Below are positions 26,786 through 37,411 of a stretch of 64,000 bases of DNA, piece by piece. The stretch comes from Sitta carolinensis (Eukaryota; Chordata; Aves; Passeriformes; Sittidae), in NCBI GenBank assembly GCA_032173965.1, contig CM063284.1, forward strand, positions 101,370,410-101,434,409, given 5' to 3'. Position 1 is the stretch's first letter. Each line of letters opens with the position of its first letter. The notes under the pieces were generated by a model. It searched no databases and was not told the origin of the DNA. It saw nothing but the letters and a program-made list of their open reading frames with translations. A program made the position numbers and the translations under genes.

Positions 26786-28161
26786 GGTGACAACTACTCA
26801 AAGCACAAGTTATCAACAAAATTTTTATATTAAGACAGCTGCAACTCATGTAGTTGAATTGCTGATGAAAACAGCAAAAATATAATTATCAATGTATCTT
26901 TTACTTTCAGAAACCTTAAATGGGGATGAGGAGGGGCAGAAGAAATCCCACCTTGGACAGATTACCAGATCACTGCCTGCTACTGTGATTCTGCTTTTTT
27001 TCATGGGATACTCATAACTCTCAGTGACAGGCTTGGATTACGTGCATAGCATCCACAAGACTGCCAATCCCAGGATTATGAATGCACTCATGTATGTCCC
27101 TACTACTTACCAAAGTTTTAAGGAAAGGAAGTTCTATGAAGAAGTGTTGTCAGGAGAACACTCAAACACAGGAAAGCAGGATAATTTTAGGTGTCTTTAA
27201 TAAAAGATGGGCCTGCTCTTACAAAGCCAGTCAGGATTTGTATAGACATACCTGTGGCCAGCACATAGGATAAACCAGGCTCATCTACACCACATGCTGG
27301 CACCCCAAGCTAGAACCAGGCTGAGGAAGAATGCGCAAGCTCCACACAGAGACTTTGGACTAGAAGTAAAAGTACCTTGCAAACTTAGGTGGGGGTCACT
27401 AGCTCAGGCACAGGGATGATTTATGCTTTTTGGCAAGGATTTTTAAAGGCTTCTGATCAATTCACCAGTACAGTTCCCCAGTGGCCTCCTAAACTTTTAT
27501 ATAGCCCAACCAAGGTGGGGTGAAAGGGGAAGAGCAGGGTGTGTGGATGTAAATAGTACTTTGCGGATGAGAAGAGAGCAGGAAGTTCTTAAAATATTAT
27601 TTTCATTGAAAGTTAGATATACAAGAAGACATTATCTGGCATGGCTTTTTCACAATGTACACCAAATACCCACCTGCTCTGCTACTGGTAATTTATTCTT
27701 ATTCCTGCTACCTACTCCTATTCTTCCCACCTCCACAGCACAGACTGTATTGCTACAGGTATCCTGATTTAGAGTGGGAGTCCATGGTGTAATTTTTAAG
27801 GACTGGAAACCACTTTCTGTCCTTTCATTGTCAAAGCAATTGTTCTTACCCCATTCTTAACCTGATGTTCCTGCTTCTAACTTTCAGATGAATATTATCT
27901 TGGATAACCTAAAAAGCCTGTAATTTTATTGGTTTCTCCACTTTCAGTTCTGTCCTTTGCCCTACTGGAAAAAAAAAAAAAAAAAGCCTCTATTCAAACT
28001 GCATCTCGTTTAAAGGTGTTTAAAGGGATTTAAGATGTTTTTGTACACAACTCTCAGATTTCTGTTGTTGTGATGAACCTGAGATTGTAAAGAGTCTCTG
28101 GTTTTCCAGCCCTGCGACTGAAGAAGAGTCTGAGATTTGTCTGTTCTGGTTTTCAAGGTTG

Positions 28162-28167
28162 TTTATT
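28162..28167 (-). terminator. LTR polyadenylation signal
   Basis: AATAAA on the minus strand lies about 100 bases from the 3' end of the solo LTR and about 108 bases downstream of its TATA box. This fits the R region of the element. Confidence 0.5.
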
Positions 28168-28274
28168 TTTCTCTTATCCCTTACATTCTTTTTCTGACCT
28201 GCTGAGATCTGTCCTGCAGGTCAGGATGAGGTAGACTCCAGACTCCAACTGCCTGCCCTTGGGGTGGTGTTTAT

Positions 28275-28282
28275 CTTTTATA
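28275..28282 (-). promoter_or_regulatory. LTR TATA box
   Basis: TATAAAAG on the minus strand lies within the solo LTR, upstream of its AATAAA signal. It marks the U3 promoter of the element. Whether it still drives transcription is unknown. Confidence 0.5.
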
Positions 28283-28586
28283 CTAAAAACTATGTGTAGT
28301 TTATTTACAATAATTTTCCAATACTTATCAGCTATATTGGACAGTGTTTCTCTACTCTAAACCAATCAAAAAGTGTCACTATCACAGCAGAAGATGGAGG
28401 ATAAGAAGACGAAGAAGAAGGACCAGACACACCCAAATTCCTCCATCTTTGCCTCTTGAACCACCATTCTAAAACCCCAAAATTCTACTTTTTTTCACCC
28501 TGTGATAAGTTAACTATCATTCTACTTAAAATCCTGTGACTTGTAAATTTTCCAGGACACTCAGAGGAATGTCCTGGGTCTTGACA

Positions 28587-31500
28587 CAGAAAATACTCAT
28601 GAAAATTAGTATTAATGACCCTTTACAGAATGTTGCAAGAAACTTGGAAAGTTGGCTGTTACAAGTCCTTAGTGTCATGTCCCACTCACCCTACCAGCAG
28701 TGTTTGCTAGGGATAGATATTCAGAAGTATTTTTTAATCTACATTAGTATATTGCTAACTGCTTGCCATGCTTCTCCAGGCCCCAAGTATTTGAAATACA
28801 GCTGTCTGCAGCAATAAAATAACGTCAGGCATAAAACACTAGTATCACCACATATCCATGTGTAAATGGTCCAAAGTTTTGCAGTGATAGGCCTTCAAAA
28901 TCACTATCTTGAGCACAAGTATTGCATCCTCAGGTGAGCCATTGATGCACTGATTATAAATAAAAGTATTTGCTGTTAAGCACCAGTGCTTCAATAGCAA
29001 TATAAACAGTTTTCTGTGTCTTTGAGTGTTTTATGATGGTCCACTGCAGATGGTGCAAACTCCTCCAGGCTACAGTCACTGCAGATGGAAACCTCTGCAG
29101 AAAGAGGTAGGAGGTTACCTGCTCCCAGCCTTGTATTGTAGGCACAATACAGAACTCTACAGATTATTCTCCTACTGCAGACAAAGCTGTGAGAGCCCCA
29201 ACATATCTGTTATAGCTTCTCCTAAGCTTACTCTGTGCACAGCATCCTTGCAGATTGGCTGCCTGGACTTAACATGCTTTCTGTGTTTGTCTTTCTGTTT
29301 CCAAGAGCATATACATAACTCTTATCTTTCTTGGACGCTTCATGGACAATTCCTGGAACAGTTCCCAAAGTTGGTGCATCTTTGTTAATATCATGCATTT
29401 TCTTTTCATAGGTGTGGAGTCAGGCACAGGGGATCCATAAGTCTGTGTTGTCTGACTCCAGTATTGTCTTTTTGCACATGTGGCTTGTACCGCCAAAAAA
29501 TGATGGCAAGAGACCAATCTCATTCCAATAGCAGCAAAAACACAGATAATTTCACACTGATTGCCAGACCTGATTGACCAGAAGTCCTAGTTCTGTCAGA
29601 AACAGTTTTAGACAAGAAAAATCCTCAACTGCCTACATGGGAAGGCTGCTACATTAAGTAATTAAATTGACTCATTTGCACCTACTCATTTCAGGAAAGC
29701 CCAGCTAATTAAAAGTGTTTCTCTCAGGTGGCAGTTTTCAAGAACTAAGTTTTGATAGGTACTAAATATGAGCTTCTGCCAGCTAAGGCAGAGGGGTGGC
29801 TTCCACCAGCCATGCACACCTTGGAAAGTGTTTGCTGTTTCAAGAACTACAAAAGATAGCACCAGAAACTGCAACATTTATCTACAGGTATTTTACCAGC
29901 ATTCACAGGTAACAAAGAAGTGCGATGCTTTTATGTTGGGCAGGAAAGGACAATCAGTCTCATTAAAATTAGGGGTTCCTTCAACAAGGAGGAGAGCCTT
30001 CCTTGGGTGGAAGGTGTCACTGCTGTACTGCATGGCCTTACGTATCAAACTGCATCTCAAGCCACACTGGAGTCAGCATCAACCAAATACCCATCCCTTG
30101 CTTCCACAAGGAAAAGACTTTTTTTTTCCACATAGCAGTCACTATTGCTATTCATTTGAATATTATAATAGCACAGATTTACAGAGGTGCACACAGGCTG
30201 AGCAATCTATCTACACTCCTAAGCACAAAAGTTCACATGGGCAGAGCTAGAGAACAAAACCTTCCAGTCATGGTGGGAATGTCCGGCCACCCCTTCCAAA
30301 AAGCAGCATGAACTACATGCAACACCCACCAACACAGTCAGGTTAAGATTCACTCATTTTAATCCTGTTCCACAGGACCTCTCATCAGCTTCCACTAAGC
30401 CTCCTTGATCTTCACAGTTCTTTCTTCTCTACTTTACTTACAAACCTTCCAACTAATGAGTAGGTTATCTAGCAATTTATCACTTGCTAGCAATTTATCA
30501 CCTGGCCACCACCCTTTGCTCATCAGCATATACATAATAAAGCACAAAAAGGGGTAACACACAATATGAATCCCTTTGAAAGGTCAGCCCTCAGCATGAA
30601 AGGCTTCCTGAATCAAATAACATTCAGGAGAGACAGCTGGAGTCACAGCTGTAGCTGTTCAATGAAAAACAACTTTAAACTCGGAACACTTTAGAAAAAT
30701 CACAATCCTGGGAAGGGTTTTATAAGTGCACAGGTTTTTTTCTTGTAGAGGCTTATATGTTTTTGGGTTTTTTTCCCCGAACCTGAGCTCAGTTGTCATT
30801 TTTACATGGCTGCAAAATCAACAGATATTTGTGATGACATTTCTTTGGGATTTTCAACACTATTTGCTACCTGTCCTTGTACACAACCCTTGTTGAACCT
30901 TTTTTTCTGGAAAGATAGGAACTCTTTAACTATATCCAGTATGAAAAATATACTGGAACTACACCTGAAAGAGATTTGTAAGGAATCTTTTATCTGCCTG
31001 GAAAAAAAAAAAAAGAAAATTCACTGAGACTTAACCATACCAGTGTTGATTCATAGGTGGTACACAGAGTTTATGACCCCAGGTGCACATCACTGCCACA
31101 AAAGGCTCACGAAAAAGACCCAGAACATTTGCAAAGTGAGATGGCATTTTCTGAACAGAGTTAAGAGGGACACGGCCCTCCCAGCAGGAATGACATTTGT
31201 TCCCATGTTGCCCAGTTCCTGGCCTTGCAGGCCAGCCTTTTACCATTCTGTGTGCTTGTTTGTGTCTCTCTGCCCCCAGCATGGCTCTTGGATGGTGACC
31301 CTGAAAGGGCAGCAACACAGTCTGCCCCTCACACAAACTTCCAGCACTTTGTCTGAAGCAGCCTCTGAAAATGGGAAGGAACTTCCCCAGTCTTTCCACT
31401 GGATATTTGATGACTCTCTAGCTAAATTGCCCGGCCCTACAGATTATTTCAGCTAAAACCCATGTCCCACCTTCCCCTGACCTAAGCTTCTCTCCCTTCC

Positions 31501-34249
31501 TTTAGGCTTGGGAATTAAATGCAACCATTAAGCCATGCAGCTTAGTGTCAATTATAACAGCGAAGAAACCAGGTAATTATGACAGCTCATCTCTTCTGAA
31601 AGGGGGTAATCAAGATGCAATGCCACACTAAGAAATGGTTGACTGGGGAAGCTTCCTGTGTATCTCTTGGCATCTGCGTTTCCTTGCTTCTGTCCAAGCT
31701 AAGGAATTGTAAAAAGCCTTTGAACTACACTCAGCATGTCATCTGCGTGTGGTTACAGCTGGTTTACTCTTACTGTGGCCAGAGCAGATAAATGACTATG
31801 TGTATCCGACCTATATTTGTTGATATTAGCTTTTTTCTGGGAAGCTGTCTTTGTACACTGTCCAACCTTTGTCTGGCTGCTCACAGTATCACTTTTTTTC
31901 AAATTCCTAAAAACTGCCACACCACCAACTTGCATAGGACTTCTAGAAATGCTTCTAAGAAAACACTTTCTTCAGAGAGCTGATGGGACAGCTAGCACAA
32001 GTTACTTGGTCAGCTGTAATTCCCATCCATCCTAGACAGTCAGCATCAACCTCAGGTGAGCATGGGCTTCTGCACAGAGAGGAGAACAGCCATGGTGCAT
32101 CCAGAGACAGATCCTTTGATCCATCTGCCACCAGCATTGCCACAAAACAGCCGCTGCAACCACTCAGCTGCCACGCTGTTCCTGCCGGTCACTTCAATTC
32201 CCTGCCATATCTCACTGCTCACCAGGCCCAAACCCACAAAGGCATCTGTGTGCCTAATTTTAACTGAAGTGAAGGGGAGGAAGGTGTCTAAGTACTGCTG
32301 ACTCTTACTCATTCGACAAACCTTACCTCCCCCAGGAAACCTTGCTCAAGGACAGCACGAAATAGCGTTCAGGGTAGTAGGTAAGGTACAAGGCTGTCAG
32401 CTCATAATTTTTAAAACATCCATAAAAGTATTCAGAGTATTCAGCCACCCACACTGGCTTAAATTATGAGTTTCTCCCACACTGTATAGTCTTTGAATGT
32501 GTTTAGGGCTCCCTTTACCTAAGGATAATCTTGCTTCATATTCTCTAGACAAAAAGCTCTGATAGCTGAGCTTTGCACACACAGCAATGACCATGGTAGG
32601 TAAAGGTCTGGCCAGGTTAAATACAACAGGTAAAAAATACCTCATATCTGACTCTACCCTTCCACCAGTTCTATATCAGCAGAAATTAGATGTATTCAGT
32701 GGCATTATTCTGGATTTATAACACTGTAAGACCCTGAAGCATTAGCATTCATAGATATTATTATTTCTATATCTAAATATCAAATAGCATCCAGTATTTT
32801 TAAAATTCAATGCAATTAAGTACAGTTTTAAGAATTTTAGCCTTTTCCTCAGGCAAGTTGGTGAAAGCTCACTTCTGCATCTTGTTGTAGTGACCCATTT
32901 CCTGCCAGTTTCATATATGGGATCAAATATAGTAGCTTTGTGTTGATAAGATACTGGTTATACATTTAAAGAATTGCATCCAGTCAAATTTAGAAAAAGA
33001 AAGTAGAATAGGGCTATTTTTGCTAATTTTGGCTTTTGCCAAATCTGTCCCTATGAAATCTAAATTCCGGTACAAATTGATTTTAGGTCCTGAGTGTCAC
33101 AATCTCTTGGAAAAGGCAGAACTTAAAAAAAAAAAAAAAAAATCATGCATTTCTCTTAATTAATATGTATATAACATTCAGTAATATCTGATTGGTTTGG
33201 AAAGCTGTGCTGTAATGATTAACACATCACAGAGCACCCTCAGAAGGCAGGCAGGGTACACTGCTCCAATAGTGCCAAAGTTTGTCACACTATGTATTGG
33301 AAATCTGGATGAGAAAGAATTTTCCCAGTAATTTAAGTGCTGTGAAAATGAAGTTAGCAGTTTAGATACATTTACGAAAGCAAAGGCTGGTGATTACAAA
33401 GCTGGAATGAATGTGGACTGTGTTTACATCTGCTTCCTGGAAGGCAAAATGTAATCAGAGGAAGTAAAAAAAATTAGCTTTCAAGATATTCTTTTTTAGT
33501 TTGGGGGTCTTGTCAGTAGAAGTTGTTTTGTTATGGCAAGATAATATGGAAGATTTCTGTGCTGTTATTCCATGGTGTGATTTGATGAGACAGCTGGTGT
33601 ACCCCATGCTGGAACAACAGCTGGGAATGGTCATGTAATGTTTCTGGACAGTACAACACAAGCCAGTAATCTCTGTCTCTCAGCTATCAGTCACCTTCCT
33701 TTTAATTATTTTCAGATGCAGTGTCTAAATAGGCAATGAAATGTCAGAAGTCCCACACTCTGAAACAGAGCTTCCTCAGACCCCAGGTAGAGCTTGATTG
33801 GTTTTGTTGCTGCAGACCACTGACCTTTGAAGAGTGAAATTCCCAGTCATGATCAAGGAGTTTTTTCAAAGGACACATGTAATAAATGCTAGTCTTAACA
33901 CAGTGGCATTTGAAACCTTGCAGAAAAAGGCCTTAAGCCTACTACAAAAACCCACTTTAATCAGAATCAGACTCACTCAAGTAAGATTAACTTAAGTTAG
34001 AAAGAAACTACTCATCCAACACGAGGCAGCTGTCCAGACTCCCTGGGAAATCAGAACTAAAAGGTAGCTGGAGATGGTGATTCATTTGTCCTTTTGGATA
34101 CATATCTTAGGGTGGGTGGTGTGCCCTCCATGCAACTGATTTCTAGGAGATGGGTGACTACAGCCTCTATTTTCTGAGGGTTAAAGTTAAGTGACCTAAA
34201 ACCTACTCATAGCTACTACAGTTTTGCAGACTTTTAACTGCTGTGAAGA
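28587..34249. other. Unique non-coding sequence, no gene recognised
   Basis: Open frames of up to 160 codons occur at 29768-30250 (+), with overlapping frames on both strands. None has a domain, a plausible promoter or consistent splice sites. A small tandem duplication lies at 30469-30504 and an 18-base A run at 33125-33142. Confidence 0.6.
30469..30504. repeat. 18-bp tandem duplication
   Basis: CTAGCAATTTATCACTTG at 30469-30486 is directly followed by CTAGCAATTTATCACCTG at 30487-30504, with one T/C difference. Confidence 0.85.
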
Positions 34250-34850
34250 ACTGAAGGAAAACTGTAAAATGTCAGGTTGAAGGTCCTTCTACTCTAATTC
34301 CCACCACACCACCAGCAGGTGCCTAGTGAACAGGCATATATGAAAACTCCCTGTAACACTCTCCTAATTTCCAGACATTTTCATAACAAGAATCTCCTGA
34401 TGAGGCTGTGGCTTCTAGTAGTATTCTGTAGTTAGTATTCCCAGGGGATTACTCTTACATTAAATCTCTTGTCTATCCTTGAAATCCTAAAAACTTTAGC
34501 ACCCACACCATCCTTTGTCAAGGAGATCCATGGATCAGCTGACTGACATGTTTTGTTTGGAGCCCTACTATTATATTAGCTTAATCTGATGTCTCCAACC
34601 TCTTGTACTGGAAAGAAGTTTAAAAAAATCAATCTATTCATTCTCTCCATGCCACTCAAGATTTTTTTGGTAAATGTATCATCTCCTCCTCCTCTATCTC
34701 CCTTCTGTATACAAAGTCCTTGCTTAGTCATCCTTCTTACAGAGTCCTTCTGTACCTTTGATCATCTTTGCTGCCCATCTCTAAACCTTTTCCAGCTGCC
34801 TCGCAAATTTCTTGTGATGGAGGGATCAGGACTTTCTAACCTCACTAGAA
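34250..34850 (-). mobile_element. Ancient CR1-type LINE 3' fragment
   Basis: Read on the minus strand, this stretch follows the order of an old amniote CR1 3' end. First comes a degenerate version of the ELEKVQRRATKMIKG region of the reverse-transcriptase polyprotein (CAGCTGGAAAAGGTTTAGAG, with an in-frame stop, then GCAAAGATGATCAAAGGTAC). Next are segments matching the TTGCCAAAGGATG...AAAGTTT...GGATT and GACAAGAGATTTAATG regions. The 3' UTR tail follows (GAAGGACCTTCAACCTGACA, corresponding to the widespread GATGGACC...GGTCTGACCC tail). Divergence is high with many indels, far more than in the CR1 at 43500-44214, so it is an old fossil. Plus-strand open frames here are shadows. Confidence 0.7.
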
Positions 34851-36446
34851 CAGACAAGTTCCCACCCAACATCCCAAATTTGTTGCAGTGCTACTTACTC
34901 AGAATCAAGATGCCTGTCAGCTCTGTGATAAGCGAGCACAGTGATAAGCAGGCTGCAGGCAGCAGTTGAAGAGCCTCAGCAGTGTTACTGAAACTGAAGC
35001 AACAGGAGCAGACTCAGTCAGGTCTTCCCATCTCATCCTATTCTACTGAGACGTGGGAAGTCCCAGCTCAGGGTGGCGGAGCCATTTCAGGCGCAGGAAC
35101 CAACAGGAAGACAGGCACCTGCAGTATGGAGCTTCTGAAACACAGAGCAGGTGAGAGTGGCTCCTGCTGCCTTCATTGCCTTTCTCCCAGAGCCCTTTGG
35201 TGCCTTAGCCATAACAGCAGGACACAGGAGAAGGGGCCGATTTTCCCAGCTCTTCAGTCAAAAGGCAACCCTCACTCACCAAGCAGAAGTGAAAACATGA
35301 AGAACTATTCCCTCGGGTCCCTGCCTTTACACATTCATGCAGAGAGGGCAGTCATCCCCAGCAGGTTTCATCGTGTAACACTGGAACTAAAAGTGTCTTG
35401 CTATAGTCAACATGCAGAACTTGTGGGAAAGCCATTCATGAGAAATTTCCCTTTGATTTAATGGCAGTCATGACTATGGGAGGGCTGATGGATGATGTGT
35501 AGGTCCAGGGCCTTCCCAGTAAGCTGCAGTCCCTGCGCATGATACAAGGTTGATCTTTATCTTCATCTTCCTGCCTGCAGGCCAGTAGCTGAAGAAGTGG
35601 GAGAGCCAGCAGTTCTCAAGTGAAACAGAGGACAGCTTTAACCCAGACATCCTCAGAAGCTCTGTTCAAAGCTATGTGGTTTGAAGCAACCCAAAAGCTT
35701 TAAATAACAGCTTTGAGAGAAGCACTCTGGGAGGCTTTGCTTTTGGTGCACCTCACTGTTACTCACTTTGTGAATAAGATTTTAAGCATTGAACCCTTGC
35801 TTATGGGTGTCTTAAACACAAAGCTTAAGGGGCCTTGCAGATGGCCCCTTGCTGCTCAGCACAAATGTTTTATTACTACCTCAATCAAAATCTCCTTTGA
35901 AAGAAAGAAAGGCAGTGTTTGCTTTGCTTCCAGCTAGACACCTTAAAAGAAACAAAAACACACAAAAAAAAAAAAAAAAAAAAAAAAAGCGGGAAGAGAA
36001 GGGAAGTGGACTAAAAAAAAAAAAAAAAAAAAAGACAGCAACCCAACAGGTTCAAATACACTGAGTATATATCTGCAGTTGCTTCCTGAAACACTTGCTA
36101 GAGTTACAAAGGTATGGAACCGTCATTTGCTGTTTTACAAAGGAAAACATTTCAGTTTGGATTCTTGATAGCCAAGTGATTATTTAGCAAAAGTGCTAGC
36201 ACCCTATTTGTCTCTAGAGTAATGATCACATAGGTGGGCTGAAGACAAGAAGACTGGGCATCCAGTTCAATAAAGCTAACAAATTCTGGATTGCATTGTC
36301 TGAGAATCCATTTTCATTTGTGTTATTGTCTTTTCCTAAGGATAATACAAACCTTTTCATGCACTATCAGACCTGATTGAAAGTAAGTGATATACAGTGT
36401 TCAGACTCCAAGGATAGAAAAGCCTATTTTAGAAGCACAGCACTAC
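34851..36446. other. Unique non-coding sequence with A-rich runs
   Basis: A 159-codon open frame at 34982-35461 (+) has no recognisable domain. It contains a donor-like CAG then GTGAGAG at 35148-35157, but no convincing acceptor precedes it. Two A runs of 25 and 21 bases lie at 35964-35988 and 36013-36033. Confidence 0.6.
35964..36033. repeat. Paired poly-A tracts
   Basis: Runs of 25 and 21 A residues are separated by a 24-base purine-rich spacer (GCGGGAAGAGAAGGGAAGTG then GACT). It is a low-complexity repeat, and the lysine-rich reading frame across it is an artefact. Confidence 0.9.
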
Positions 36447-36725
36447 TATTATATTATATTATATTATATTATATTATATTATATTATATTATATTATATT
36501 ATATTATATTATATTATATTATATTATATTATATTATATTATATTATATTATATTATATATTATATTATATTATATTATATTATATTATATTATATTATA
36601 TATATTATATTATTATATATGTTATGTTATGTTATGTTATGTTATGTTATGTTATGTTATGTTATGTTATGTTATGTTATGTTATGTTATGTTATGTTAT
36701 GTTATTTATTTATTTATTTATTTTT
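36447..36725. repeat. Compound pentanucleotide microsatellite (ATATT)n(GTTAT)17(TTTA)n
   Basis: About 170 bases of ATATT units (22 perfect units from 36451 to 36560, a phase slip, then further units to about 36620) change abruptly to 17 perfect GTTAT units at 36621-36705. A short TTTA repeat follows to about 36725. GTTAT differs from the neighbouring unit by a single A-to-G change, so the second block probably arose by expansion of one mutated unit. The Tyr/Ile/Leu and Cys/Tyr/Val repeats in the translated frames are meaningless. Confidence 0.95.
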
Positions 36726-37194
36726 TATTATTTGCTATTATAAAATTCTAGCCAAGGAAAATATTTTCTGTCTTCAGAATGTTAAAAATGTTAAATTCCC
36801 AGTAGGGTGGGATGCAGCTGACATTCCTAGTGGCTTGCTGTCTTGTTTGGAGCACCATGTTATTAACAGCTAAAGGGCAGAAATGCTTGCTGCTGCAGAA
36901 TTGCAGTCACCTCAAGAAAATGCATGTCCTGGAGCATTTTGTAATTCAGCCAGAGCAGAAATGTGAAGGCAAAGAAAGAAAGGAAGAAGAGTTAATTTAC
37001 TTCAGATTATTGCTATTTGTGTGATGTCGCTGTTACTTGTTAATCTCAATTTGTACTGAAGCCTTTGCACAATATCGGTAACTGTGTAGTATTAAATATG
37101 GCAAGGCAGCTGCGACATGAAGAACCAAAATAATGGGATTTACTTTAACTCCTATGGTGTCACATATCTGCAATAAAAACAACTTTTTACTGCT
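36726..37194. other. Unique sequence, nothing recognised
   Basis: No gene or repeat is visible between the microsatellite and the candidate minus-strand terminal exon. Confidence 0.6.
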
Positions 37195-37411
37195 CCAAAT
37201 CCAGGAAGACTTTATTTTTGATCTTTCAGGAAAACTACAGTGATAAGAGAGCGCCTGTATGAAGAAGGGAAAATAGAGCTGATTTCATAAAGCTTTCACC
37301 CTTTTCATCACACACATGTGCTACCTCTTCCCTCAGAGCTTGGTGGGCTGCCAAGAGCCTTGAAATCTCAGAGCCTGGGTTCAGGAGGATCAATGGATCA
37401 TGAGAAAACAA
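37195..37411 (-). other. Candidate 3'-terminal exon with poly(A) signal, minus strand
   Basis: On the minus strand a strong acceptor (CTATATCTTCCTTTTCCAG) opens into 58 sense codons. They include a hydrophilic, helix-like stretch (SRLLAAHQALREEVAHVCDE) and end at TAG (37235-37237). A canonical AATAAA lies about 20 bases past the stop (complement of about 37212-37217), which would place cleavage near 37195. The order acceptor, open frame, stop and poly(A) signal is what a short terminal exon looks like. I do not recognise the protein and no upstream exon was found. The frame also continues upstream of the acceptor, so it may simply be a chance open frame. Confidence 0.2.

Larger units (their letters stand above)
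23710..28062. other. Unique non-coding sequence, no gene recognised
   Basis: No supported gene is visible. Small tandem duplications occur at 23904-23935 and 24702-24737, and an AT inverted repeat at 26750-26785. A 17-base A run occurs at 27969-27985. Open frames are short and lack domains. Confidence 0.6.
28063..28586 (-). mobile_element. Solo retroviral LTR (ERV, passerine-type)
   Basis: This block of about 525 bases reads as an LTR on the minus strand. It begins with TGTCAAGACC at the right edge and ends with CATCACAACAACA at the left. Inside, a TATA box (TATAAAAG, complement of 28275-28282) is followed about 108 bases later by a polyadenylation signal (AATAAA, complement of 28162-28167). 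This is the U3-R-U5 order expected of a retroviral LTR. The sequence resembles an LTR family I remember from zebra finch, though I cannot give a database name with certainty. No primer-binding site, gag or pol sequence flanks it, so it is a solo LTR left by recombination. A clean target-site duplication is not apparent, so the outer edges could be off by some bases. Confidence 0.65.

Noticed and set aside
34589..34969. 126-codon plus-strand open frame
   Set aside because: It lies largely antisense to the fossil CR1 fragment and has no domain.
36377..36873. Overlapping open frames rich in Tyr-Ile-Leu and Cys-Tyr-Val repeats
   Set aside because: They are translations of the ATATT and GTTAT microsatellite and have no coding meaning.
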